Under the pieces are notes generated by a model. It was not told the origin of the DNA, made no database searches, and was given only the letters and a program-made list of their open reading frames with translations. This document shows positions 46,712-59,121 of a stretch of 64,000 nucleotides of DNA, one piece after another. Source of the DNA: Metallyticus violacea. Its lineage: Eukaryota > Arthropoda > Insecta > Mantodea > Metallyticidae. Each line of letters begins with the position of its first letter. Within the stretch, counting starts at the first letter, position 1. The translations under genes and the position numbers were made by a program. The stretch spans positions 44,811,501 to 44,875,500 of the forward strand of contig CM060840.1 in assembly GCA_030762175.1 (NCBI GenBank). Direction: 5' to 3'.

Positions 46712-49289
46712 TAAAACTATTGAATAATTTGATTAAAATTAAACAGTTGTTGTTACACTGTCAATATAAACTTAGATAGCCAGAACAAAAGAATCTAATA
46801 AGTTTTTTCTCATTAAATGCCAGTTTTTTAATTTGTGTTTTTTTTATTTATTTATTAGTTTGGGAGATATTGTACCATCATACAACAGGTGCAAATTTCT
46901 CAAAATATACAAAAATAAAATGGAAAGTCTAATATTATATATTTGTGATTTACAATTAGGAGGTGACATTGTCTAAAGTCTGAAATTTTACGTAATCTCT
47001 GTTGATCAGAAGAAGTTATTGAACATGATATTTTACAGTCCTCAGACAGGACATTTTTAAACTTTTAATTTTTTGGTGTCCTAAGGATGTACCATTCTTA
47101 TCTTTTGATCAACGAATCGCATTATCGTTCATGGAAATTTCAATAATTAGGAAAAATGTAACCATCGATTATGGAACTTCTGAGAAAGCACAAATTATTT
47201 ATTGTACAATTGTATTGTACAATACAATTTGGATACCAAATCTTTATGCGAATGATACTTAAATCTCTTCTGTTACATTTGTGAGAAAAATTCGATGATA
47301 GTTTTGGTATTAATGTCGTAAAACAACGATTGCAAAAAGTGTCGGACGAAGAAATCGTTTTGTACACTTTAAAAATAATGAGCTTTTAGTGTCAGAACAA
47401 ACACTGTTTGTCTTTATATAGAATATTAAAATTACACTTTGGCAATGCACATTTAATTCTGCTGGTAAATGTAATCATAAGGTGCGCAAATACATATAAT
47501 TTTATACTTTTTTGCAGTTAAAGCATTTATTTTTTAAATTCCCGCACAGAACACTTGTATAATTTCCATACCTTCTTATTCAGAAGCCGTGAAAGTGAAA
47601 GAGACGAAAGCAGAATGTTGCAGTTGCTACAGTTCGATTTACTAATACCAACTGACAAAAAAAAAAAAAACAGATGACATTTTACCATTCTGAACAACGT
47701 GTTTATTAACATTTATGGCTGCTTACGCAGGCGTTTTTACATAATTTTAAAAATTATTTCAGACTATTTGGCTAAATACGCAAAAACAGTTGAGTGAATA
47801 TGCATTAAGTTAGTTAAGTATACAATTATTATTGAAAACACAGTTATCAGACTTGAATGAAAAGGTTACAATTTTATTGGATTCAAAAGACATTTGAGAA
47901 TTAGTACATGAAGATGTGGAACTAGAATTTCAGACTTTATTTAATATTGCAGAATGATATTCTTGATTAATCGGTATGATGCTCAGGAATTATAGTGGGG
48001 ATATAGAGTTGACTACGCTGACCAGAAGACAAATGCACTTAGCACGGGATTTCATAAAATTTTACGGTAATTTCACTGCGACATCGGGCTGTGATTGGTC
48101 AACATTAAAAAAATTTGTTTCATTTCATTGATCAAGTTTATGACGACGTCACAAGTGAAACAGTCGTTGATTAGCAATGACAGTGTATGAAAATTGTTGC
48201 TTTTTTGTTATGGTATTGCAGCTGAAATAAATTTTATTATAAGTATAGAATTGCTGAACCTGCGTATTTATATACTTTAGAAATATTTTAATGTTCATAT
48301 GGATATTATTAATGTAAATTTATACATTTTGACTTGCTTCACCTTCATTTATTGTACAAGAACCAACCAGCGGAATGTAAATCAGTCTCAATCTAAACTA
48401 TTTCAGTTGTTATTTTACAAAGAATTTGAAAAAGTTGTTTTATATTATCCCGTTTAACGCTGAAGTGAAATGAATTAATAGCTACATTTCCGTACGATAT
48501 TCAGCTTATTGTATGTTCCTCTTGCAGCACAGTTTCAAAATTGGAGGTTTGCTTTAAACTGAAGTTAGCTCTTGAACATCCATTCTCAAAATAGCCTATT
48601 AATTTTAATTTTTCATTGACACCTAAATACTCTTACAACGTCGCAAATGCTTTGAAATAATTGAGAAATAGCTTGTGAGGTTGCACAGGTCATAATTCCT
48701 TTGTTTCTTTATCTGTTTGAATGTGAATATTTTATTATACTTAGATATATTTCCTTTTAACTTGTTTGTTCGTACAGGAGTAAACGGTTTGTATTTCGGC
48801 AATTACGATAATTCGATTAAACGATGTTTGTTCCACGGTAAACAACTTGGTTTGTTTTTATGTTAGCTTAGTACATTCTTCATCATGAACTCCCTCGACC
48901 AATTCAGGCTGGTCAAGCAGGATTCCTGCTCGTGAGACTGGAAAACGAAAAGAAGGCTCTCGTGCGTTTCTTTCGTTATCACGCACGTTAACTATCCCGT
49001 TTCCCTTCTTCCTCGCTAGCCTTCTTTGCGTGTAGAGCATGGAACTATTTTTCTCTCACTGGACGTAGCCTGATAATGACCACATTCCGACGCTAAAGGT
49101 TGATGGCTAACTCAGAGGTCATCACGGCAGAGCAGTCTTTGAAGGTGAGGCAACAACTGTTAAGCTTCCTTGTGAATTTCCGAGGTGTGACAGGCTACTC
49201 GGCTGAAATGACATCCAATAGTCAAACAATACTCCGAAAATTCTGGAAGAAATTTCCCGAGCAGTCGTACACGATGTTTGAAGTGGGGA
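46712..49289. other. AT-rich non-coding stretch
   Basis: Nothing recognised. Two overlapping attgtacaat palindromes occur at 47196-47225. A donor-like gaag|gtgagg lies at 49143 without a good acceptor. Confidence 0.4.
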
Positions 49290-50458
49290 GGAAAAAAAAC
49301 CGCCAGATGTAGCATTGTAATGATTTTTTTTTTTTTTAATTTTTTGAAAATAGTCACCTTGTAAATCAACACATTTAATTCAAAATTTTCCAAATGTTTA
49401 ATACCTTCAGTAAAATAAGATTTGTCCAACGTGAAAAATAATTGTTTGTCTCAGCTTCAACCTCATCATTTGATACGAATCTTCGTCCACCCAACCATTT
49501 CTTAAGGTTGGGAACAAAAAATAATCGTTGGGAGCCAAATTCTGGCAATATGGCGGATGTGGAAGCACTTAGAAGCGAAGATCATGCAGTTTTGCAGCAG
49601 CAATCCCAGACGTGTGTCAAGAGGCATTATCGTGATGAAAGAGAACTTTCTTTTTCGCAAAGTGTGCAACATTCTTCAGTTGGTTCAGTAGTGAAGCGTA
49701 ATATTCCCCTTGAGAATCCCAGAAAACCGTAGCCATGACTTTTCCTGTAGGTGGAATAGTTTTTGCTTTCTTTGGTGTACTTTCACCTGTTGTCACCCAC
49801 TGGTTGGCACTGTTCCTTCGTACTCTGCTTTTAATGACGAATCCATGCTTCATTACTGTTATGAAACGTCGGAGAAACTCATTGGAATTGGCTTTAAACA
49901 AGTTTAAACACTGTTGCGAAATGTTCATTCGAATGCATTTTTGATATATTGTTAACAAACACAGCATCCATCGAGCAGAAAGATTTCTCATGCCCAAAAC
50001 TTAGTGTAAAATGTAGTGATCACGAGCTAGCGAGATCTTTTTAATGTCAGCCAACTCGTGTACCTTCAATTGGCGATCATTGAAGAATTTTTGTCACAAT
50101 CTCGTTGGTCGTAACAGTTTTGGGATGCCCTGAGCCCTCATCATCTTGGATGGATGTACGATCATACTTATATTCAGCAGCCCACTTACTAAGGAGAAGA
50201 ATTTTTAATATTAAATATAACTCCTTTTGTATTTCTGTTGGGGTTAAAACCTTCAAAACATTGTGCTTTGTCCCAGCTTGTATTTCAGTTTCATCTATTT
50301 TGCAGAACATGTAAACTGATTTGTTTACATGATCGTCGCAAACAAGTGACTTCACTTACGCGTCTGAAACTTTACAGGATGATACTTAAAAACTATCATA
50401 GTAATATGGCCATCTTCACGAAATTTTTAAGTCAGGCTGACAACTTTTAGAACCCCCT
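49290..50458 (-). mobile_element. Mariner transposon relic, nearly full length
   Basis: On the minus strand the element probably begins gagggggttctaaaagttgtc (to about 50458). Transposase follows as ETEIQAG...LTPTEIQKELY, the helix-turn-helix block (~50310-50220). Next comes KWAAEYKYDRTSIQDDEGSG with HPKTVTTNEI (~50180-50100). The 126-codon frame (49617-49997) carries the start of the catalytic domain: FITVMKHGF (families have VDETW, so the first Asp is lost), PKKAKTIPPTGKVMATVFWD and KKVLFHHDNAS (second Asp kept). Another frame gives HPPYCQNLAPNDYFLFP (~49560-49510), and the C-terminus DKSYFTEGIKHLE, then CVDLQGDY, lies near 49430-49345. The left terminal repeat was not located with certainty. 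Inactive. Confidence 0.88.
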
Positions 50459-51118
50459 CACATAAAAGAACAGTTCCCACGAGTTTTCAGAGTAATTTGC
50501 ACAAAATGCCTAGAACAAGAAAAATTACATCCAAAGCATGTCTCTCCTGGGTAGGCCTAGCTGCTTTTTAACGGAAATGCATAAACATTCTCCGCTGAGA
50601 GTTGCTTTTACAGAAAGTTTTAAGCAGTAAACTCTGTTATGTCTTGAGTAATGATTAGAAACCCGTTATCCGCCCAGAACTCGGGCGAAGTAATGCGGAA
50701 ATGCTTATTTATATAGTAGTACCCATTAATACCCTATGCCAATTGCCTCCACCTTCAGCACCCACGATGTATACTTGAGATACACCCTATCGGTCATCCA
50801 GAATCTAAATATATAATATTTATATAGATCAATAAGACATACAAATCTTATTTGTCAAGTGTTCTATAAAAATTCTTTGCGTTGATATCCCCCCCCCCCC
50901 AAGTTCAGCTCTCGCGCGATTTTCTTGGATAAACTCAATTTAACCGAGGTCAAATTGTTAAATACGAGTTCATAATTGTCCCAAAAATAATTCGCTGTTA
51001 AAGTATATAATGAAGTAACTTTTAGATATATGTGCAAATAGCATATATAAAATTATTGCATTTCTTAGGATATCAGTGTTATAAAATATTATAACATCTT
51101 ATAGTGTTTATTCTAAAT
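50459..51118. other. AT-rich non-coding stretch
   Basis: Nothing recognised apart from a C run of 12 at 50889-50900. Confidence 0.4.
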
Positions 51119-51895
51119 TTCGGGACGCAGCATTCTCTTTAAACACTTAACATTTTATATAACACAACATTGTTACAAATATTGATCCAATTTTATATTC
51201 CATTCCCTTGATTTGGAGATACAGTGTGACCACATGTTAGTGTATGTTCTAGTTTTAAGCAACAAGCTTCTTTTATAATATTGATCAATAAGTACAGTGC
51301 ATTCCCTAACTTTTGCGATACAACACTTTGTTACAAACGCTAATCAAAAAGTTTGGCTTATATGCCTTTTAGGATCTTGCCTCTGTTGCAAATACTTGGT
51401 AACAATTATAGTGTATTCCTTTACTTTTTGGTTACAGCAATTTGTTATAAATACTGATCAAAATTTAAATTATAGGATACAGCATTCTGTTTCAAATACT
51501 GAACAATATTTAAAGCATGTAGCTAAATTTTAGAATCCAGAATTCCGTTGCAAATGCCGGTTAAAATGTGTAGTATATTTTCTAAAAGTAATACAACATT
51601 CTATTACAAATGCTGATTAAAATGTATAGTGTATGTCTTAACTTTTAATACATAGCATTCTAGTACATTTCTGTTCAAAATGTACAGTTACATAAATGTT
51701 ATAATTACCGATCAAAATCAATAGCGTACATCCTACATTTTAGGGTATAAAATTGTATTATAAACACTGATCACAAATGTTTAGTGTATTAGCTTTAGGT
51801 CACAGAATCCTTTTACTAAAACCGGTCAATTTATATAGTGTATATGAGAATTTTTAGGATATAAGAATCTGTTACAAATCTCTATAAAAGTTAGT
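51119..51895. repeat. Degenerate minisatellite, about 13 units of ~57 bp
   Basis: A unit like tacagcattctgttacaaat, actgatcaaaatgtatagtg, tatnncctaacttttaggat repeats through the region. Clear units begin near 51165, 51325, 51373, 51434, 51479, 51537, 51592 and 51650, and farther on with cagaatcc (51808) and aagaatct (51866). Units are diverged and some are shortened. No other copy is seen in the window. Confidence 0.85.
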
Positions 51896-53464
51896 AACCC
51901 ATATCTGTCTGGAGTATGTTTCTATAAGACGGAAAATTAAGTATCGAATGGTGTCACGCTTCTATCTGGCACCAAAAATTTGTTTTGTAGTAATATTTCA
52001 AGACCAAAAGAAAGTGATATAAAAAGGATGCATGTATTTACAGCATAGAAAAGGTAAATATTTATTTCTTGGAGATGCGTACTTAAGAGACAGATGCACA
52101 CCTGCCATCACCACTTGGGAGAAAATGGGGGTACTGAACGGGAACGAAGTCATGTACCGGACTGGAGTTCTTACGAAGATGCTAAAGTTAAAGAACAATT
52201 CAATAAAATGCTATAGCCATTGTACAATCAACTGCTTGTAATTCAATAAACAACAAGTGAGACTATTGTCAAAATCCCGATGGAAGGGTCTTTACAAAAA
52301 CTATAGGCCACCGGAAACTGTGTCTATTCGAAATCTGGAAAGGTACAAGGTAACCAAATAGTGTGACACTGTATTCCCACTTGTAATCTAACAAATTAAT
52401 TCTCTTGAACAATTTAGTATCACATGCCTTATATGCGACAACAATTAAATTAAATGAAACTGAAATATATTTTTAAAAATTGTGTGAAGTTTTTATATGG
52501 CAGGCCTTAAGAAACAATAACAAATTGTATGATGTTTAAAACCACGCGACTTATTTCTTCATGACAAGAAAATATCACAAATTATCTGTGTTCCTACTCA
52601 TTTACTGGGACAAAATGTCCGGAAATTAAACTCAACAAGTTTTCCCTACATGTTTGCTTGTTTTGGGGCTTTTGTTTGCATTGGCATACATAACTAGTTT
52701 ATTTGAATGTATCAAAGAAACAAGGCTTGTTTTATGGTACATCTTTATAAAATGTTACAAACATTTTTACACTTAGTGGCTCCCTTAAGCTCAACCACAC
52801 AATTGCAACATATCAATGACTTATATAATATTTTCTTCTGAGCTGCATCATAGATCAGTTAAAACGGGAATGCTATTGTTATCCTGAAAAATTCACCAGT
52901 TCCCAAGCGCTGTATTACTGTATTATTTCCGCTTCGTCAGTAACGCATCACAAACTTGCATCGTTTTGCTTCAAGTCCTGTGCGGCAAACGAGAATCTTG
53001 TACACGTTAGCTTGTGTTTTGAAGTTCACTTGCCTTGCTCTGAAATGTCTTTTACAAAACGATGAAAACAAGTTAAGACCTTAAAAGGAAGCTGGTGCAA
53101 TGTTGCACTATTGCTGCTACAAGGTAGGCCATTAAGTTGCTTTTAAATGTCAATTAACCTCATCGCATTAGAGGTTCGCTTGATCAAATGTGCTTTATAT
53201 AGGTATCAACAGGCACGGAAGGCAGAAAACCAGCATTTTTATTGCTTCAACTTTTAGCATCCCTGTGGATGCTAAAAGAGCTTCAAGACAAATGAATGCC
53301 CAGCTTACTAACTACGAAAAGCATCTCGCTCATCTTACTAAAAATTTGCCTATTATACTAAAATAACTTTCGGTGCATTATTGGAAAGTTTTTTTTCCTC
53401 TTAATTAAACATAGGAAGATCCCATATATGATAGTATGACAAATTCTTGGTCTAACAAGGGACG
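51896..53464. other. AT-rich non-coding stretch
   Basis: Nothing recognised. Frames of 66-69 codons near 52000-52240 on both strands have no motif. Confidence 0.4.
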
Positions 53465-54050
53465 AGTGTTTTATTTGTATTTTATTTTTATTTTTCAACA
53501 TTGTCTCCCATAAGGTCAATATATTTATTTCAGCGTTACTCCATTGCCATTATTCCACATCTGAGTGATTTGGAAGGTCTGAAAAATATACATCTTTAGT
53601 TAAAATTACAATCTTGGTTTGATGAAATTGCTGATCAGAGGGGTAAGGTTTGAGCTTTGGGAACATATAGCAGTCAGCGGAAGCCAACTCTGGGGAGTAT
53701 AGTAGTTGCCTACAATTCCTACTTCAAATCTCTCAAGTTCCATGTTAACCATACTTGCCTTCTAACCCAAGATCGCGGGTTCAAACCCGGCCAGGATCGA
53801 TGGATTTTTGGGGCGTAAAAATCCTAAGTATGGCTTCCTTCGGAAGGGAAGTACAGCAGTGGGTCCCGTGTCGTACATTTACGGCACGAAAAAGAACCTC
53901 AAGCCTGAAAGAAGAGGCCTCTGAGCAAAATTTGTCGACCGTTTCACGCCTTGAGTTGAATGGGGTGCTGATGACCTGAGATGTTAAAGAGCGTCCGTAA
54001 ATAAAACAAATCAACAAGTTCCATATCTTGGTTAAAACTGGTTTATTCTT
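53465..54050 (-). mobile_element. Mariner relic, C-terminal part, split by a SINE
   Basis: The minus strand between 53743 and 53640 reads LYSPELASADCYMFPKLK (families have YSPDLAPSDYxLFPxLK, so the third catalytic Asp is kept). Near 53530-53490 it reads NKYIDLMGDNVEK followed by a stop, the expected mariner C-terminus. The SINE-A copy at 53744-54014 interrupts it. Sequence beyond 54025 on the far side could not be followed with confidence. Only the last third of the transposase is recognisable. Confidence 0.75.
53734..54024 (+). mobile_element. SINE-A copy 5, 5'-truncated, with target-site duplication
   Basis: caagttccat flanks the element at 53734-53743 and 54015-54024. It starts inside the tRNA head (gttaaccatacttgcc), so the A-box is lost, but keeps the B-box ggttcaaacccg, the full body and the 3' hairpin region (gagcgtccgtaaataaaac). 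Inserted in a mariner relic. Confidence 0.95.
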
Positions 54051-54129
54051 CTGAAAATCGGGTCCTTTCATATAGTTTGATGTTTACAAGAAATGCTACT
54101 TTCCGATTAGCGTTTCGAAAGACTTTTTT

Positions 54130-54392
54130 TTTATTTGGATTATTTAACACCTCAGGTCATCAGCGTCCCATTCAATTCAGAGCGTGAAACGGCCGACAAA
54201 TTTTGCTCAGAGGCCTCTTCTTTCAGGCTTAAGGTTCTTTGTCATGTGCAAATGTACGATACGGGACCCACTGCTTTACTTCACTTCCGAAGGAACCTAT
54301 ACTTAGGATTTTTAAGCCCAAAAAGCCATCGGTCCTGGTCGGGATCGAACGTGCGATCTTGGGTTTAGAAGGCAATAACTATACGACTGAAG
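54130..54392 (-). mobile_element. SINE-A copy 6, opposite orientation to copy 5
   Basis: The reverse complement gives the degraded head (tcgtatagttattgccttctaaacccaagatcgcacg), the B-box region gttcgatcccg and the body in order (gagcaaaatttgtcggccgt, gaattgaatgggacgctgat, gacctgaggtg). No clean target-site duplication. It lies only 115 bases from copy 5. Confidence 0.9.
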
Positions 54393-56229
54393 CGCTGCTA
54401 ATTTCGAGTTAAGGATCGATAACGCTAGGACAAATAAAGTAATTACTCTATTTATGACCTAAAATCACTTGAGAATATAATCAGCAACCCATTCTGTGGA
54501 ATCCGATGCTGAAATTGCGGCTTCACTGTCTACATATATTTGTCGACTCTGAAAATTAGTAAATAAATAAAAACCGTATCACTCCCTGTCTTTTTGTTAA
54601 CAAATGGAGTAGTTTTCCTATAACAAACACTTCCATTTGTAGACATTTATTGACTAGACAATGGATAATTTGACAACTAGAACAATAATGCAGCCCCCCC
54701 CCTCAAATTCTGTTCGCTCTGGACAAACGGACTCTATCAATGAATATGAATCAGAATGAATCTTCCTGCTATTTTGAGCAATAAAACACTTTGCATTCAC
54801 ACATTTTGCAATCTATGAACCTTCCTACACAACAATCGCTTGGTAATTGACTGGTAACATGCGTGACCTTGTATGCTAAACTCTCAGAAAACAAATGCCG
54901 AGCGAATGTTTGATACTTGTATAGTCATTCCTCTCCAAGATGAGGCATTAAATATGAGACTTTAATATCTCAAAAGGGAGCAAAATGGGAAAAACTGTAC
55001 TTGAGTTAGTATTGTAAAATACCCAATTATTTGGGGATCAGAACTAGTATTTGTAATTTTTCGCGGAAAATTTCAAGAATGCTATTATTGTTTAAAGGAC
55101 GCAAAACAGCTAAAGTCATTAGCAAAATTTTAAGAAGTTAAAAGCTGGTTAGTATATATAACTTATTTAGAAATGAATTATTTACACATTTCCAGGAGGT
55201 TTAATGTTTTAAATCTGATTCTAAGCTATTAGTTAAGTAAAATTTTTCAAGTTTGAACATTCTGTTAGCTAGGTACTTTGGTGTAGTTTTTACCCATATT
55301 CTTTCACAAATAAATCTAAATAGAGGTTTTAAACTATAACGTTACCGGTGTAGCGTTAATATTAAAATTAAGCGACTGGAATTTCTTTATTTATGCAATA
55401 AATAATATAAAGCCATCCAAATTACTATTGATCAAAATATTGATCACCTGAAAACTCATTGAATCTTTGTTTCCTTCGTTATGCATTTACCGTATCTTAG
55501 TTACATCTAGTGGCTACCTAAAAACCTGTAAACCTGGCGTCTCTTTGCTGTAAATCCACCCAAAGGTACAAAAAGTTCTCTCGGTACTACAAGTTCAATA
55601 AATCTTTTTAAAAATCCTTTTTGACCTGCTATTAACAAGTAATGAAAAACTTTATCAAAGTGAGGTTATGTTACTTCAGAGGATATAGTATTATACAGAG
55701 AGAAAACTGTAAAATTGAGATTCGAATAGTTAAACTTCATAATTAAAATACTTCTCTTGACTGCTTATACATTTAATTCATAACATTTGAGTTAAAAATT
55801 AAAGAAAATACCCGTTTTTGTATAGGTAACGTATTGTAAAAATCCAGATATTTTATTTATAATTCATAAATCCATTTCGTTGTTATTTATCACTTACGTC
55901 ACTGGCTTCAGTCTAGCATTTGTGTTAAACGTTTTTCTTGAATACAGAAAATCTAGGCATAATTCCATGCCTTCAGGTTCCCGGCAAATGTTATAATCAT
56001 ATTTAATAACTATTGCGTCCAACGAAGCACACACTTATAGGACATGTTATTGTTATTAATGAATTACAATACTAAATAAAATTAAATATTGCACAAAATA
56101 TAATACAATGTTACACTATTATTGTCCTATTATACTATCAAATAAAATCGACACAGTAACATATAATTAGATTAGAATACTCTGTAAAACAATAATACAA
56201 AATAAATAATGCCTATGCAATATTTTCCA
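54393..56229. other. AT-rich non-coding stretch
   Basis: Nothing recognised. A donor-like gtaagt on the minus strand at 55892 has a possible 42-base exon upstream of it, but this is too short to claim. Confidence 0.4.
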
Positions 56230-58140
56230 TAAATTCATCAATATTGTGAAAAGAATCATAACTTTTTGAGAGCATTCCAAAATGTCTGTAATACATGCAG
56301 TTCTTTCAGAGACTTAGGCCAATTGTTATACATTTCGATATTATAAGAGTTTTTTTTTTTAACGAAAAAGTATCAAGTAATGTAACAAACGTGTCATTTT
56401 TCATTTTGCATCGCTGAAATGTATTATCAGAATTAAAAATTAAAATTCTTTTCAAAATGTATTTTATAAAGGCGAAAGTTTCATGTGTGTGTATGCATGA
56501 GAATAGATATATTCGTAAATGATGAAAGAGCGGCCTGCAACTAGCACTTTTGTTTATCATATGTTAATTGTAACTGCTTTTTTCTGTTTAAAAATCAATT
56601 CAACATTAGATGCATTTTGCCAAATCATCACCCCATAAGTTAAAAGAGAAAAGACAATGTGCATACTAAAGCGTATATAACTTTTCAAACTAATCTTATG
56701 GCAATAAAACCGTTTTCTATATTTAAGTGGTAATAATAACTAATTGTTCTAGCTTCAATTTTTATTGTATATATAGAGCTTGTAATTTGTGTACCGTGAA
56801 ATGTCATGGTTTTGTTTTATCTTTATTGATCACTAGACTACATTTTGTAACCATTTTAGTATTTGAAAAAAGTATTATTGGCGCGTGATTGAATAATGTG
56901 AATGTCATGGTCAGCTGTTATACTTGTGCCATCTGCGAAGAACTTTGGTTTCTTGTAACTAGTGTGCATATTATTATAAATAGAAAACTGCATGGCCGCG
57001 AATGTGGAATATTTATTCAACATACCTTTTCTTTGATGAGCAATTAATAATTTAATATATTTCCCTATTTTTACTTTTTAGATAGAAGTCAAATCAACTA
57101 AATGTTACTCGTCTTATGCTATTTTCTCATAAAATATCGCTATCTACTACATCGAGCGCTTTTGATGGATCTAAAAACAGTTAAAAACAATGAGCTATGA
57201 GATTATGACTATTTAGCTTTTGAAATCAATCAATCCCGTACAAGAATACCAGAAGTTCCAACAAATCAAAGCCGCTTATCGCCAACATGTTATCGTTTCC
57301 GTTTTATCTCTCTCATATTATTGCACCCATGTGCAATTGTTTTTGTGCAAATTCAGAAGAAAGAAGCACTGAAATATCTTTATAACTTCTTTGGCCGAAA
57401 CATCAGTGTGCACTAGAAATCAACGTGGAGGGGAATTAAAAAAGTTTTGGCGAGAAACCGCATGCACATATCAGCCTTTTAACTCAAGTTCAAGGCAATA
57501 AATCTCCCAACATATAAATAGTGTGTGGAACCAGTTTAACCAATTACATTTGATTTCAAAATGTGTGTTTAAACGAAAAATTAAAACGATTTACGTTTTA
57601 ATGTCGACCTTCGTCTGTTAGATTGTTAGCGGAAATTAAAACGCCAGAATGGATTTTCATAATTGTAAACGCCTTTTATGAGTATATTATTTTATTTTTA
57701 TCATTTTATTCGCTAAATATCAAAAGGAATGCAACTCGAAATCCCGCTGCTTTTAAGATAAATTCTAGAGCTTCATTAATTATCATTACAGATTAAAAAA
57801 CATATATTAAAACACAGATTAAAATATATATATATAATATATATTTTTATCGCTTTTTGAGAATAAAAGAAGAGCAGAAACTGGCTGTAAGTTTCCTCTT
57901 GGTTTCCATCCTTTTTATGAGGTTTCACCTTTGCTATTTTCATTCCGCCCGGAAAATAACCTATTGATAATGATAGATTTACTATGTCAGTTAATGGAGT
58001 GACTAAACTTTTACATCTCTCTATAATATTATCAGAATTTGATCAACACTTAAAAATCTCTATAACCATAACTAATAAATTCGGGATTTTTTCTCCGAAG
58101 AAAGCACATAAATTTTGCAATTAAAATCGTGTTCTATTTT
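56230..58140 (-). mobile_element. LINE relic: reverse transcriptase through the C-terminal domain, with an unrelated insert
   Basis: Read on the minus strand from 58140 down: KSLVTPLTDIVNLSLSIGYF then KIAKVKPHKKDG (~58010-57905) are the start of the reverse transcriptase. After a gap, LDPSKALDVVDSDIL (~57175-57135; families have LDLSKAFDxVDHxIL, with the first catalytic Asp), FADGTSI near 56935 (families have FADDTS, so the catalytic Asp pair is AD-G) and a WG motif near 56630 follow. SASCRPLFHHLRIYLF (~56550-56500) and SLKELHVLQTF (~56310-56275) belong to the C-terminal part. The roughly 600 bases at about 57230-57840 do not match and look like an insertion or unrelated decay. Stops and frameshifts throughout. 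Confidence 0.75.
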
Positions 58141-58791
58141 AGCAAACTAGAAAATACAAGAAACCGTTAGTTGAGCACAACTCTTATAGGAGGCACTGGT
58201 TTGGACAATCCTGATTGCGTGTTAGTGGAGACATTCCTGTCCGTAAACGAATCAGCTTGCTGAGTACATTTCCTTTACTCTGTAGCAAAAACTTGACGTT
58301 GTTCAAAAGAACAAAGCTCCATAACACGTGTTCCAATTTTGGAAGAATGCTATGGGTCTGGACCAGTTCTTCCGTTTAAAAAAATGTAGGCATACGATTT
58401 TCTGTTAGGGTACTCCTTAATACGTACGTTTTGTCATCAACTTTGACTTTGTTCTTTTTTAACTTTGTAGACTAGTGTTTACTGCCTTCTTAGATATTGA
58501 CATGTCAGTAGTTTTTATAATGGATTAGCTTTATTCGATAAGCTTTCTATAAAACTTAACTCTTTATCTGCTATGTACTCCACAGAGAGCTCATTGCCAT
58601 TTGGTTCCACATGGGCTCATAAAAGTATAACTCAGTATACTTTTATGTGCCAAGGTAGCAATTCTGTAACTTTACTTGAAGACGAAGTCACTTTTAGGAT
58701 TTTTGCTGATGTGGGTAGCTAGATTTAACTGAAAGTTTAAAATGCCAAGTTTGCATCCCATATATGTTCATCGCTTGTTTAAAAGATTTAA

Positions 58792-58825
<34 letters not shown>

Positions 58826-59031
58826 CATTAAATGAATGTAATCTTTTCGAAAGTATATAAATCACTAATTTTAATAACTAACAGCAATATCTGATGGCAC
58901 AACATAACTCATTAATTTCAGTTTCTGGAAGATAGGAATGGTGCTATATTTCATTTACAAGCCGTGATATATCGAGCGTAACAGAAGAAATTGTTTCTGA
59001 GTTCTAATTCTAAGTTTTTCAACTGTTTTAT
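58141..59031. other. AT-rich non-coding stretch
   Basis: Nothing recognised apart from the TA microsatellite listed separately. Confidence 0.4.
58794..58824. repeat. (AT)n microsatellite
   Basis: About 15 uninterrupted at units. Confidence 0.97.
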
Positions 59032-59121
59032 ATTTGTTTTTTAGATAAATTAATACAGAAAATTGTTTTTCAAACTATTTGTTTTTTAGATAAATTAATA
59101 CAGAAAGTTGTTTTTCACACG
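59032..59121. repeat. 45-bp tandem duplication
   Basis: Two adjacent copies, 59032-59076 and 59077-59121, share atttgttttttagataaatt, then aatacagaaa and ttgtttttca, with two or three differences near the ends. A recent local duplication. Confidence 0.9.

Noticed and set aside
55898..55940. Minus-strand small exon before gtaagt
   Set aside because: About 42 bases with a modest acceptor; not distinguishable from chance.
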